DNA from: Vagococcus carniphilus
GTDB lineage: Bacteria > Bacillota > Bacilli > Lactobacillales > Vagococcaceae
Direction of reading: 5' to 3'
Assembly: GCF_014397115.1 (NCBI RefSeq)
Contig: NZ_CP060720.1
Span: forward strand, 822,001-886,000
Length of the DNA: 64,000 bases
The translations under genes and the position numbers were made by a program. Below, one piece after another: positions 34,891 through 44,079 of this stretch. Each line of letters starts with the position of its first letter. The stretch's first letter is position 1. The notes beneath the pieces were generated by a model, which had not been told where the DNA came from, made no database searches, and saw only the letters and a program-made list of their open reading frames with translations.

Positions 34891-36495
34891 ATGAAACAAA
34901 AATTATTAACCATCTTCATTGTAGCTACCTTCACTAGCGGGTTAATTGCTCCTGTGGCAACATTTGCAGCAGAAACAATTGAATTTGATGCCCCATCAGA
35001 ACAAGTTGAAGATAATGAAATGGAAGAAACTGAGGATACAGAGGAAGATATAGAAGAGACGACGGAGAGTACGACGGAAGAATCAACTATTGAAGAAACA
35101 ACTGAAACAAAAGCGGAATCCGAAGTCGATGAGAGTTCAGAAAAAGAAGAAGTTGAAACGACTGAAACAAGTACAACTGATTCAACGACTGACTCAACAA
35201 CAGAAACGTCTAAACCAAAACCGATTAAACCAAAACCAACAAAACCAAAACCTTCAATTAAGGAGAAAAAAGAGTCTAAGAATGAAGTTTCAATAACAGA
35301 AACCTCTGGCTCACCTGTTGAAAGTGTAGCAGTTGGTGAAGAATCAGGTGTGATTGCAACAAATGAAGATAATTCTTCTTATGTTTCAACATCAGATATT
35401 AACTTTATCAAAAATAATACAACCGAAGAATTTGTTGAAAGTATTGGAGATAAAGCAAGAGAAATTGGTCAAGAATACGACTTGTATGCATCAGTTATGA
35501 TTGCACAAGCCATTCTTGAAACAGGTTCAGGAAATAGTCAATTGAGTCAACCACCAAATCATAACTTGTTTGGGATTAAAGGAAGTTATAAAGGTGACTC
35601 AGTTTCATTTAGTACCAGTGAAGATAATGGAAAAGGAAACTTGTATTCAATCAACGCAAGCTTTAGAAAATACCCTGGATACAAAGAATCTTTTGAAGAT
35701 TATGCGGAATTATTAACGGATACTAAAAAAGGAAATGGCAATTTCTATAAAGAAACTTGGAAGAAAAATACTAAAACTTATAAAGATGCAACTAAATCTT
35801 TAACAGGTAAGTATGCGACTGATACAAGTTATGATAAGAAATTAAATAAATTAATTGAAACATATGATTTAACTTTTTTTGATCAAAAATTAAACGGAGA
35901 TGCTAGAATTCAAAATATCTACTATGATGTGAAAAAAGGAGATACGATTGAATCTATTCTTTCTGAACATCATATTGAAGAAAAAGATTTCCAAAAATGG
36001 AATAAAGCAATTTTAACTGATAAGAAAGAATTAACAGATCACAAACGTGTTATTATTGGTCAAAGAAAAATTTCAACTTATCAAATTAAAAATGTTAAGA
36101 CTAAAGAAACAAGCGAATTTATCATTCCTTTAAAAGAAGGTTACACAGTAACTAGTCCATTTGGCGCAAGAGGCGGCGAACATCACAATGGTGTCGATAT
36201 GGCAGTAGCAAGTAACACACTAATTTATGCTAGTTCAAAAGGTAAAGTGGTAGCTAAAGGATTTGATCCTTCAGCAGGAAATTATGTGATTTTACAACAT
36301 GAAAATGGTTTGTTCACAAGTTATTTCCATATGACAAGATCAGCTGTATCAATTGATGAAAAAGTAGAAATGGGCGACATGATTGGTTATGTCGGTTCAA
36401 CTGGTAACTCAACTGGCCCTCATTTACACTTTGCGATTAATACTGAATTATGGTCAGGTTATATTAACCCAACTAACTACTTAGATATTAAATAA
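34891..36495 (+). CDS. Secreted peptidoglycan hydrolase: glucosaminidase, LysM-like and M23 peptidase
   Basis: A 534-residue secreted protein. Signal peptide at 1-28 (MKQKLLTIFIVATFTSG ... TFAAE). A Glu/Thr-rich linker (30-150) ends in a Lys-Pro repeat. The GH73 N-acetylglucosaminidase domain is at about 170-325 (YASVMIAQAILETGSG with the catalytic Glu, NLFGIKGSYKG). A LysM-like segment follows (YDVKKGDTIESILSEHHI). The M23 endopeptidase is at about 415-530 (HHNGVDMAV and GPHLHFAI metal-binding His). It therefore cuts both glycan and peptide bonds, for cell separation or remodelling. Confidence 0.9.
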   Translation: MKQKLLTIFIVATFTSGLIAPVATFAAETIEFDAPSEQVEDNEMEETEDTEEDIEETTESTTEESTIEETTETKAESEVDESSEKEEVETTETSTTDSTTDSTTETSKPKPIKPKPTKPKPSIKEKKESKNEVSITETSGSPVESVAVGEESGVIATNEDNSSYVSTSDINFIKNNTTEEFVESIGDKAREIGQEYDLYASVMIAQAILETGSGNSQLSQPPNHNLFGIKGSYKGDSVSFSTSEDNGKGNLYSINASFRKYPGYKESFEDYAELLTDTKKGNGNFYKETWKKNTKTYKDATKSLTGKYATDTSYDKKLNKLIETYDLTFFDQKLNGDARIQNIYYDVKKGDTIESILSEHHIEEKDFQKWNKAILTDKKELTDHKRVIIGQRKISTYQIKNVKTKETSEFIIPLKEGYTVTSPFGARGGEHHNGVDMAVASNTLIYASSKGKVVAKGFDPSAGNYVILQHENGLFTSYFHMTRSAVSIDEKVEMGDMIGYVGSTGNSTGPHLHFAINTELWSGYINPTNYLDIK

Positions 36496-36499
36496 TAGG

Positions 36500-36550
36500 A
36501 AGAGGATATGGCAAAAGTATTTAAACCTTTTGTCACATCCTCTTTTTTTT
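36500..36550 (+). terminator. Terminator after the hydrolase gene
   Basis: AGAGGATATGGCAAAAG pairs with CTTTTGTCACATCCTCT (two mismatched positions), with eight T. Confidence 0.85.
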
Positions 36551-36591
36551 GATAAGATAAGAAAGAATAAAAAAAGAAAGTAGAGAATATT

Positions 36592-37173
36592 ATGCAAGTA
36601 CATAAAGCAGAGATTGTTATCAGCGCGGTTTCCCCTGAACAATATCCAAAAACTAAATTACCAGAGATTGCTTTAGCAGGTCGTTCGAATGTAGGAAAAT
36701 CTTCTTTTATTAACACATTGATTAATCGAAAAAGTTTAGCAAGAACGTCAGGTAAGCCAGGTAAGACTCAAACTTTGAATTTCTATTTAATCGAAGAAGC
36801 ACTACATTTTGTTGATGTTCCAGGTTATGGTTATGCAAAAGTATCTAAAACAGAAAGAGCTAAATGGGGACAGATGATTGAAACTTATTTAACTCAAAGA
36901 GAGCAGTTAAAAGCAGTGGTATCCTTGGTTGACATGAGACACGACCCAACAGAAGATGATATTCAAATGTATGAATTTCTAAAATATTATCAAATTCCAG
37001 TAATAGTTGTTGCAACTAAGAGCGATAAAATTAAACGTGGTCAATGGAATAAACATGAATCAGCTATTAAGAAAAAACTAAATTTTGATCCAGCTGATGA
37101 TTTTATTATCTTTTCTTCTGAAACTAAAGAAGGTAAAGAACCAGCTTGGAAAGCGATCGAAAAATATTTATAA
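36592..37173 (+). CDS. engB: Ribosome biogenesis GTPase EngB/YsxC
   Basis: GTPase of 193 residues involved in large ribosomal subunit assembly. G1 GRSNVGKSS (about 28-36), G2 region [13 protein letters not shown]3 [10 protein letters not shown]4 ATKSDKI, and G5-like FSSETKEG. Length and motifs are those of the family. In many Firmicutes it follows clpX; that neighbour is absent here. A terminator follows the stop codon. Confidence 0.95.
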   Translation: MQVHKAEIVISAVSPEQYPKTKLPEIALAGRSNVGKSSFINTLINRKSLARTSGKPGKTQTLNFYLIEEALHFVDVPGYGYAKVSKTERAKWGQMIETYLTQREQLKAVVSLVDMRHDPTEDDIQMYEFLKYYQIPVIVVATKSDKIKRGQWNKHESAIKKKLNFDPADDFIIFSSETKEGKEPAWKAIEKYL

Positions 37174-37177
37174 TAAA

Positions 37178-37225
37178 AAAGTGTTGCGGGAAAAACTAAA
37201 TAGTTTACCCACAACACTTTTTTTG
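37178..37225. terminator. Bidirectional terminator
   Basis: AAAAAGTGTTGCGGG and CCCACAACACTTTTTTT form a stem with one mismatch between engB and the small minus-strand gene. Confidence 0.85.
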
Positions 37226-37226
37226 A

Positions 37227-37394
37227 TTATTTTTTATTTTCGTCATTTTTTACGGTTACTGTTGCGTTTGTCATATCCACAGTGAATGTGTTATTTTTAT
37301 TAATTGCTTTTTCGTTTTCTTTTTTATCAGGATCGATGGCAAATTCTTCAAATAACTTTTCTAAACTGTCTTTTTTCTTAAACGTCATTCCCAT
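37227..37394 (-). CDS. Small conserved-looking protein, 55 residues
   Basis: A short gene between convergent terminators. The product begins MGMTFKKKDSLEKLFEEFAI and continues DPDKKENEKAIN, then a strand-like TFTVDMTNATVTVKNDENKK. AAAGGATG lies upstream of the ATG. Short proteins beginning with F-K-K-K/R-D-x-L-E-x-L-F-E are found in streptococci and enterococci without known function; I recognise the pattern but no role. Soluble, acidic/basic mixed, no membrane segment. Confidence 0.65.
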   Translation of the reverse strand: MGMTFKKKDSLEKLFEEFAIDPDKKENEKAINKNNTFTVDMTNATVTVKNDENKK

Positions 37395-37438
37395 AAGAGC
37401 ACATCCTTTTCTTTTTTATATCATAACATGTTTACTAG

Positions 37439-38569
37439 CTAATCGTCACTTTTTTTGGAACAAATATACTGATTAGGTAAATGACGATAGGATTCAAAGT
37501 TTGTTTCTTTCTCAAGTGTCCAATCAGCTAAAGTTTTACCAATAATTGCACCTGTTGTTAAACCAGATGAGCCAAGTCCACTAGCTACTAAAAACTGTGG
37601 TAAATCAGCTACTTCACCAAAAAAGGGTGAAAAATCGGAGGTGTAAGCACGTGTTCCAACTCTTGTGTTAGTAATTGATGCTTCTTCGATGGAAGAAAGT
37701 AAGTTAGTTGCGTCTTGTTTTAAGCCTTGAAGTAATGAATTATCTGGCGTAAGGTCGAATCCTTGCTCATTTTCATGTGTGGCGCCGATTAAAATCTTAC
37801 CCTGATCAAAGGGAATAATATCAGTTTCTCCTACAGGCATGACAACAGGTAATTCGTTTGTTGAAAAGGGGACTTCTATTTCTATTAGTTGCCCTTTTTG
37901 AGGTCTGATATCAACATCTAAGTCAAGAGGACGTAACAAATCACCAACCCAAGCACCACCAGCTAAAATTAAATGATCAAAAATATGAGTATTTTCTGCT
38001 TCTTTTAAATGCCATTGTTCATTTTGATATGAAATTTCAGTTATTTTCGTTTTAATGATTGTACCACTAGCTTTTTTTGTTTCATTGAGAAGCATTTGGA
38101 CTAATTTAGCCCCATCTATTTTAGCACCACCCGTGATAAAGAGAGCTGAATCTTCTAATGTTATTTCAGGGAATAATTTTATGATATCACTTTTAGATAA
38201 TACTGTTATATCCCCAATTTCTGGCGCTTCTACTTTTCTATCTTCTGCTAATTTATTTAATTTAGCAAGAAGAGTTTCATTTTTTTTATAGAGTAAAGTA
38301 CCTGTTTTTTGATAAACGTCTTTTGTTTCATTTGTTTGGCTTAAATCATCTATTAATTGAGAGTAAAATTTAGCTCCTTCTTTTGCTAAAAAATACCATT
38401 CTTTATTTCGTCTTTGAGATAACCAAGGTGAAATAATTCCTGCTGAAGCAGAGGTAGCCTGTCCAACACCATCATCAAAAACTGTTACATTTTTATTATT
38501 TTTGGTTAGATAGTAAGCAGCAGTTGAACCGACAATGCCTCCACCAATAATACCAATTGTTTTAGTCAT
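37439..38569 (-). CDS. FAD-dependent D-amino acid / glycine oxidase-like protein
   Basis: DadA/glycine-oxidase-family flavoprotein of 376 residues. The FAD-binding motif is IGIIGGGIVGSTAAYYLTK at the N-terminus, DHLILAGGAWVGDLLRPL lies mid-protein, and the C-terminal FAD segment is FLVASGLGSSGLTTGAIIGK. It deaminates an amino acid oxidatively, probably in the cytoplasm. Start at 38569 behind GGAGG. It is cotranscribable with the Lrp-type regulator upstream and divergent from alanine dehydrogenase, suggesting a D- or L-alanine catabolic unit (inference). Confidence 0.82.
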   Translation of the reverse strand: MTKTIGIIGGGIVGSTAAYYLTKNNKNVTVFDDGVGQATSASAGIISPWLSQRRNKEWYFLAKEGAKFYSQLIDDLSQTNETKDVYQKTGTLLYKKNETLLAKLNKLAEDRKVEAPEIGDITVLSKSDIIKLFPEITLEDSALFITGGAKIDGAKLVQMLLNETKKASGTIIKTKITEISYQNEQWHLKEAENTHIFDHLILAGGAWVGDLLRPLDLDVDIRPQKGQLIEIEVPFSTNELPVVMPVGETDIIPFDQGKILIGATHENEQGFDLTPDNSLLQGLKQDATNLLSSIEEASITNTRVGTRAYTSDFSPFFGEVADLPQFLVASGLGSSGLTTGAIIGKTLADWTLEKETNFESYRHLPNQYICSKKSDD

Positions 38570-38620
38570 ATTTTCCTCCATTTAAAAAAAATAGTTACTA
38601 TTTTTATAAGAAATTATTTT

Positions 38621-39064
38621 TTATTGTAAAAGTTTATTTTCTAAGTTAATTTCTTCTAAAATAATGGATGTTTCAACCTTCGAAAAAGAAGTAAGCTCGT
38701 TTAAAATACTTTCAACTTGTTGAATATCTTCTGCTACTCCTTTTAAAATGTAGTTTTCTTTACCAGTAACTGAGTAACACTCAATAAATTCTTTTGTTAA
38801 TTTAATTTTCTTTAGAAAAACAGCATTCGGAATAGCGAGTTCGGATACTTTTGTAAAAAAGATAATTTTATACCCTATGTTTGAGAGGGCGACTCTAGTA
38901 GTAAATCCTTTAATAATTCCTAAATCAATCATTCTATCAATTCTTTTTTTTACACTAGGTTCGGATAAAGCAACTTGTTTTGAAATATCTTTAATAGGCA
39001 TTCGGCTATTTTTAGAAAGTAGATTTAATATAGCTAAACTTGTTTGATCAATCATATTGTTCAT
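38621..39064 (-). CDS. Lrp/AsnC-family regulator
   Basis: A 147-residue regulator: N-terminal HTH (MPIKDISKQVALSEPSVKKRIDRM) and C-terminal RAM/AsnC ligand domain (TGKENYILKGVAEDIQQVES). GGAGG fixes the start at 39064. It is divergent from ald and upstream of the amino-acid oxidase, the usual place for an AldR-like regulator of alanine metabolism. A palindrome TTGTAA-TAGG-TTACAA at 39176-39191 in the shared intergenic region is a candidate site. Confidence 0.88.
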   Translation of the reverse strand: MNNMIDQTSLAILNLLSKNSRMPIKDISKQVALSEPSVKKRIDRMIDLGIIKGFTTRVALSNIGYKIIFFTKVSELAIPNAVFLKKIKLTKEFIECYSVTGKENYILKGVAEDIQQVESILNELTSFSKVETSIILEEINLENKLLQ

Positions 39065-39391
39065 AATGAGGCCTCCATTGTTCCAAAGTTTATTTTTCAC
39101 AAATAAAATAAAAAAATAGGTTATTTTTAATAAAAGAAATTGCTCTATTAGTCATTTATTTCATATACGGACGGGTTGTAATAGGTTACAATGTTTGTGA
39201 AGGTAAGCGCTACCTAGTTAACAAAAATATTTTTTATTGTATAAAGCATTACACAATTTATCTTGCACGAAACGCTCATTTTTAATTTAACAAGAAAAGA
39301 AAGAAGTTTCAACTCCTTTTAAATATTTGTTAAAAGGAAGATAATTGTACAAAATTAGGAATAATAACTAATGAAGGGAATGTTATGACAT
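39065..39391. promoter_or_regulatory. 327-bp divergent regulatory region, Lrp gene / ald
   Basis: No gene is visible. It contains the palindrome TTGTAATAGGTTACAA (39176-39191) and, 17 bp further, a GC-richer near-palindrome GGTAAGCGCTACC (about 39202-39214). Both are candidate regulator sites. The rest is AT-rich. Confidence 0.4.
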
Positions 39392-40503
39392 ATGATTATC
39401 GGAGTACCTAAAGAAATTAAAAATAATGAATCAAGAATAGCTTTAACACCAAGAGGCGTTATGACCTTAATAAAAAATGGCCATCAAGTTTGGATAGAAA
39501 CAGATGCCGGATTGGGATCTGGTTTTCTAGATGAAGAATTTACAAAGTATGGAGCAGAGATTAAACGAACAGCTAAAGAAGTTTGGGAAGCTGATATGGT
39601 GCTTAAAGTAAAAGAGCCACTTGAATCAGAATTTCACTATTTTAGACCTAATTTAATTTTATTTACATTCTTGCATTTAGCCCCTAATGAGGCATTAACA
39701 GAAGCTTTGATAGAAAATAAGGTTCATGCGATTGCATATGAATCAGTTCAAACAGCTGATGGAAAACTCCCTTTGTTAGCACCAATGTCACAAGTTGCAG
39801 GTAGAATGTCAGCTCAAGTAGGCGCATATCATCTACAAAAAATTACGAATGGTATTGGTGTATTACTAGCTGGCGTACCAGGTGTTGAAAAAGCAAAGGT
39901 AACGATTATCGGGGTGGAGTTGCTGGGGTAAATGCAGCTAAAATTGCTATAGGTTTAGGTGCTGAAGTAACAATTCTTGATGTCAATCCAAATCGTTTGG
40001 ATGAATTAGAAAATATATTTGGTAATTCAATTACTACATTAATGTCAAACACCTATAACATTACTCAATCTGTTATTCAAGCAGACTTAGTGATTGGAGC
40101 AGTTCTCCTACCAGGGCATAGAGCTCCAAAATTAGTTTCTGAAGAGATGGTAAAACAAATGAAAACTGGTTCTGTTATTGTGGATATAGCAATTGATCAA
40201 GGTGGAATATTTGAGACGACAACAAGAACAACTACCTTAGATGATCCGACTTACGTTAAACACGGTGTGGTTCATTACGCTGTTCCAAATATTCCAGGCT
40301 CTGTTCCAAGAACCTCTACAATTGCTCTGGAAAATGTAACGTTACCGTATTCAAGCAAACTAGCAAACTTAGGTTTAATTGAAGCTATCAAAAATGATCC
40401 CTCACTATTAAAAGGAATTGATATATATGGAGGCGTATTGACCAATAAAGAAATAGCAGAGGATCAACATAGAGATTATACTGCTATTGCGGCATTAATT
40501 TAG
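39392..40503 (+). pseudogene. ald: Alanine dehydrogenase, interrupted by a one-base frameshift
   Basis: NAD-dependent L-alanine dehydrogenase would be about 370 residues, the normal family length, if one base were restored. The first frame runs [20 protein letters not shown] to [10 protein letters not shown] and stops at 39931. The second frame continues from [20 protein letters not shown] in the NAD-binding domain to the end ([19 protein letters not shown]). The break is at GGGG (39911-39914), where the Rossmann motif [10 protein letters not shown] requires five G. This is either a real inactivating or phase-variable deletion or a homopolymer sequencing error. Confidence 0.85.
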
Positions 40504-40641
40504 TGAATAGAAATTGAAGGGGATAACGATTTTCAACTAAATAAAAATTGGGAAGTCTTTTAGTTGAGCATTTCTTTATATGTTACTTAATATAGAATAT
40601 AAGGATAAATATAATTATTAGAAAATATAAAACCACATATT

Positions 40642-40681
40642 AAATCGTATTGAAAGATGTTTTTATCAATACGATTTTTTT
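40642..40681. terminator. Terminator region between ald and the CDF gene
   Basis: AAATCGTATTGA and TCAATACGATTT form a perfect 12-bp stem followed by T on the plus strand, about 140 bp after the ald stop. The preceding 130 bp show nothing recognisable. Confidence 0.75.
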
Positions 40682-40748
40682 AGTTTGATAGTTTTCTAAA
40701 TAGATGATGTGATCTTCAATTAAACAAAAAAAGAAAAAATCACTTGGA

Positions 40749-41645
40749 TTAATTCTTTTTCTCTAGACATTCATCGCATTCATACGGTTCTACATGAACA
40801 TCAATATCAAATATATTAAATTTCCTTTTTAAATCAGCTTCCATATTATCTACAATTTCATGACTTTCTTTAACAGTTAAATTAGGGTCCATTCGAACTG
40901 TCACATCTAAAAAGACATTGGCACCTAAATTTCTTGCTCTCAATACAGGTACTTCTTTGATTCCTTTAATTTTTAAAATTTCAAGTTTATAGACGATAAG
41001 TGTATCTCTATCAAAACCATCTGATAAATAGAAGGCACTCTCTTTAAATATGTCAATGGCTGTTTTTAAAATGACAAAAGCGATAATTACAGCTGTTAGT
41101 GTATCTAGCCATGATAAATGAAAACTTGCAGTAAAAACAGCGATTGCTGTCCCAAGACTTGTTAGCATATCACTAAAATTATCTTTAGCAACAGCAGTTA
41201 GAGAGCTACTATTATATTTTTCTCCCAATTTTTTATTATATAAATAGACAAGGTACATAATGATAGCAGAGATAATCCCAACAATAGCAGCAATGGGTTC
41301 TGGTTGTTGAATATCTTTATCGATAACAGATTTAACCGCTGAAATTAAGACTTCACAACCGACAGCAAACATAATTAAAGAAGTTAGAAGACTTGCAACA
41401 TTTTCTGCTTTCCAATGTCCGTATCGATGTTCGTTATCTGCTGGTTTTCTTGAAAGTCTTAAACCAACTAAAATAGCAACAGAAGCAATAGTATCTGTAA
41501 AATTGTTTAATCCGTCAGCAGATAGTGCTTTTGAGCCAGCATAGCTCCCAACGCCTAATTTAAAGACTGCTAGAATAATGTAGGCAAAGATACTAATAAT
41601 AGCCCCTTTTTCTGCTTGTTTTAATTCGGCACTTCTTTCTGACAT
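40749..41645 (-). CDS. Cation diffusion facilitator family transporter
   Basis: Divalent-metal efflux protein of 298 residues with six predicted helices (about 15-205) and a C-terminal cytoplasmic metal-binding domain (VFLDVTVRMDPNLTVKESHE). Motifs: SADGLNNFTDTIAS and AKDNFSDMLTSLGT in helices 2 and 5 (metal site D/N residues), and EHRYGHWKAEN. The C-terminus CDECLEKKN has two cysteines. MntE-like manganese export or zinc export are both possible. Confidence 0.88.
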   Translation of the reverse strand: MSERSAELKQAEKGAIISIFAYIILAVFKLGVGSYAGSKALSADGLNNFTDTIASVAILVGLRLSRKPADNEHRYGHWKAENVASLLTSLIMFAVGCEVLISAVKSVIDKDIQQPEPIAAIVGIISAIIMYLVYLYNKKLGEKYNSSSLTAVAKDNFSDMLTSLGTAIAVFTASFHLSWLDTLTAVIIAFVILKTAIDIFKESAFYLSDGFDRDTLIVYKLEILKIKGIKEVPVLRARNLGANVFLDVTVRMDPNLTVKESHEIVDNMEADLKRKFNIFDIDVHVEPYECDECLEKKN

Positions 41646-41754
41646 GAATAATCGACTCCCTTTTTTAATAACTGAATGAAAGTATAACAGAGGGGAGGTG
41701 GTTTAGAAAAGATGGAAAAAAATAATTAAGTCGTCCTAAAAAAATTGAAAGGAA

Positions 41755-41787
41755 AACAAAAAAGAGAAAACTATCTAGTTTTCTCTA
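41755..41787 (-). terminator. Terminator of the minus-strand small gene
   Basis: AGAGAAAACTA and TAGTTTTCTCT form a perfect stem overlapping the stop codon, followed on the minus strand by TTTTTT. Confidence 0.8.
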
Positions 41788-42051
41788 ATTGAACGGGTTG
41801 ATTAATACACCATTAATATTGTTAACCGTTGATAAATCAATTCGTTCGTTATATGTTTCTTCAGTACCAATTGTAGAAAAGTTTAAGTAAAGATCTTCTC
41901 CGCTATATTCAAATTCAAAAAAGTCAATGTTGTCGTAAACTGTTCTTTTCGTGTTATTGTAAATAACAACTAGAATTCCTTTTTCAACATAAAGCGGTGA
42001 TGCTAATACTTCATTTGTAATAGTTATAATAGATAATTTATTTCTAGCCAT
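41785..42051 (-). CDS. Hypothetical protein
   Basis: An 88-residue product, MARNKLSIITITNEVLASPL and so on, predicted to be mostly beta strands (GILVVIYNNTKRTVYDNIDFFEFEY). No signal peptide or helix. GGGAG lies 8 bp before the chosen ATG at 42051; the upstream in-frame MII is less well spaced. I do not recognise a family. It has its own terminator and sits between metal efflux and amino-acid genes with no evident link. Confidence 0.65.
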   Translation of the reverse strand: MARNKLSIITITNEVLASPLYVEKGILVVIYNNTKRTVYDNIDFFEFEYSGEDLYLNFSTIGTEETYNERIDLSTVNNINGVLINPFN

Positions 42052-42133
42052 GATGATCACTCCCTACGAATATTGTAGCATAGTGATTTAAATTATAACA
42101 ATATTAATAGCTACTTTTCAAAAAAAGTTAGTT

Positions 42134-43282
42134 TTAAAAAGTTAATTTTTCGATTTTATCAAAGGCTTCTTTTAAGGTATCTAAGTCACGAGTAGCAGCA
42201 AATCTAATATAGTTATCTCCACTATCACCAAATGCTTTTCCTGGAACCACAAGTACTTTTTGCTCCTCTAATAGTTTCATAGAAAAATCAACGGATGATA
42301 GACCTGTTCCTGAAATATTTATAAAAGCATATATGCTTCCTTTGATAGGTTTTAATGACATAAATGGGATATTCTCAACACGTTTTTCGATATATCTTAG
42401 TCTTTCTTCAAATAGACTAGTTACATCAGGCATAATCTCGTTAATATGTTGTAGAGCGTAGACACCAGCTCGTTGAGATATTGATGGTGCAGAAAAGCAA
42501 ATTCCTTCATCTAGATGGTAACACGCTTCGTTTATGAAGGTTGGGGCAATCATGTACCCAACTCGCCAGCCTGTCATAGCAAATGTTTTTGAAAAACTAT
42601 TAAAAATAACTGTATTTTCAGGAGCAAACTTAGCGATAGAAACATATTCTTTTTCAAAGCAAAAAGAATCATAAACTTCATCAGAAAAAATATAAAAATT
42701 ATGTTCAATAGCCAACTCTGCAATTTTTTTCAACGTTTCAGTTGAAAAAACAGAACCAGTTGGATTGTTTGGTGTATTGAGAATCAAAACTTTAGTTCTA
42801 GGAGTGATGGCTTTTTTTAGAATATCTATATCGATTTGAAAGTCATCTTTTTCATATGTTGGAATAATGACAGCTTTTCCGCCAGCATCTCTTATCTGAG
42901 TTTTATAAGGAGTGAAATAGGGTTCATGAATAATAACTTCATCACCTTCATCTAATAAAACTGTTAAAGCAAGAAAGATACCATGAAGAGCACCAACTGT
43001 TGCGCGTATTTGATTAAGCTCAACTGATAAACCATATCGACTATTATAGTAATGCTGTGCTTCTTTAAGAAATTCTTTGTCTCCACTAGGAGCAGTATAG
43101 TGAGTGTGCCCATTTTTAGCGTCATTAAATGCAGCTTCTATTATGCGGGCATCAGTTGTAATATCAGGATCACCATATGATAAATCAAGCAAGTCATCCA
43201 TCTTACTTGCCATTGCACCAAATTCTAATAGAATATTTGCCTCAGGTTCTTGATAGATTTTTGATAAAAAAGTTGAATCCAT
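42134..43282 (-). CDS. PLP-dependent class I/II aminotransferase
   Basis: Fold-type I aminotransferase of 382 residues. The PLP lysine lies in FNSFSKTFAMTGWRVGYM, the Asn/Asp and Tyr contacts in NTPNNPTGSVF and IFSDEVYDSF, and the carboxylate-binding Arg in YIRFAATRDL. GGAGGAG fixes the start at 43282. It lies downstream of the amino-acid ABC transporter genes on the same strand, after an intercistronic hairpin, so it may process the imported amino acid. Aspartate- or aromatic-type specificity cannot be resolved. Confidence 0.88.
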   Translation of the reverse strand: MDSTFLSKIYQEPEANILLEFGAMASKMDDLLDLSYGDPDITTDARIIEAAFNDAKNGHTHYTAPSGDKEFLKEAQHYYNSRYGLSVELNQIRATVGALHGIFLALTVLLDEGDEVIIHEPYFTPYKTQIRDAGGKAVIIPTYEKDDFQIDIDILKKAITPRTKVLILNTPNNPTGSVFSTETLKKIAELAIEHNFYIFSDEVYDSFCFEKEYVSIAKFAPENTVIFNSFSKTFAMTGWRVGYMIAPTFINEACYHLDEGICFSAPSISQRAGVYALQHINEIMPDVTSLFEERLRYIEKRVENIPFMSLKPIKGSIYAFINISGTGLSSVDFSMKLLEEQKVLVVPGKAFGDSGDNYIRFAATRDLDTLKEAFDKIEKLTF

Positions 43283-43307
43283 ATAAATCTCCTCCTTAAT
43301 TATGAAA

Positions 43308-43353
43308 ATAGACACCAACCTATTTTATGTCTTTTTAATGGGTTGGTATCTTC
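43308..43353 (-). terminator. Intercistronic hairpin
   Basis: GATACCAACC and GGTTGGTGTC on the minus strand pair over 10 bp (one wobble) with a 20-base loop, followed by TATTTTC. A weak terminator or processing hairpin between glnQ-like gene and aminotransferase. Confidence 0.45.
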
Positions 43354-43356
43354 ATT

Positions 43357-44079
43357 TTACAACACTTTACTTAAAAAGTCTTGAGTTCTTGGGTTTTTTG
43401 GATGATTGAATAGCTCATCAGGAGTTCCTTCTTCTGCGATAAAACCATCAGCCATGAAAATGACACGGTCTGCCACTTCTTTGGCAAATCCCATTTCATG
43501 AGTAACGACGACCATCGTCATCCCTTCTTTAGCTAAATCTTTCATAACTGCTAACACTTCTCCAACCATCTCAGGATCAAGTGCTGAGGTTGGTTCATCA
43601 AACAACATCACATCAGGATTCATAGCTAAAGCTCTAGCTATTGCGACACGTTGCTGTTGTCCACCTGATAATTGTGAAGGGAAGCTATTTGCCTTGTCCT
43701 TAAGACCAACTCGGTCTAATAATTTTAAAGCTTTCTTATTAGCAGATTCAGGTGATTCCCCTTTAACTTTGATAGGGCTAATGGTTAAGTTATCTAACAC
43801 TGTTTTATGAGGAAATAGGTTGAAACTTTGAAAGACCATTCCCATTTTTTGACGAAGTTGATTGATGTCAGTTTTCTTATCAACTAAATTAACACCTTCA
43901 AATTCAATGTCACCACTTGTAGGTTCTTCTAAAAGGTTTAAACATCTTAAAAAGGTACTTTTACCACTACCAGAAGGGCCAATAACGACAACTACCTCTC
44001 CTTGGTTGATGGTTAAATCAATTCCTTTTAAGACTTCATTTTTATCGAATGTTTTAGTTAATCCTTTAATATTAATCAT
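43357..44079 (-). CDS. Polar amino-acid ABC transporter ATPase
   Basis: GlnQ-type ATPase of 240 residues: Walker [16 protein letters not shown], signature [16 protein letters not shown], Walker [22 protein letters not shown]-loop VVTHEMGFA. Its ATG at 44079 overlaps the stop of the upstream permease fusion (ATGATTAA), so translation is coupled. It energises uptake by that permease. The family covers glutamine, arginine, histidine and cystine importers. Confidence 0.92.
   Translation of the reverse strand: MINIKGLTKTFDKNEVLKGIDLTINQGEVVVVIGPSGSGKSTFLRCLNLLEEPTSGDIEFEGVNLVDKKTDINQLRQKMGMVFQSFNLFPHKTVLDNLTISPIKVKGESPESANKKALKLLDRVGLKDKANSFPSQLSGGQQQRVAIARALAMNPDVMLFDEPTSALDPEMVGEVLAVMKDLAKEGMTMVVVTHEMGFAKEVADRVIFMADGFIAEEGTPDELFNHPKNPRTQDFLSKVL

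Noticed and set aside
35090-35296. Plus-strand Lys/Gln/Asn-rich frame in the linker of the peptidoglycan hydrolase
   Set aside because: It is an alternative frame of the repetitive Thr/Glu linker; no independent start.
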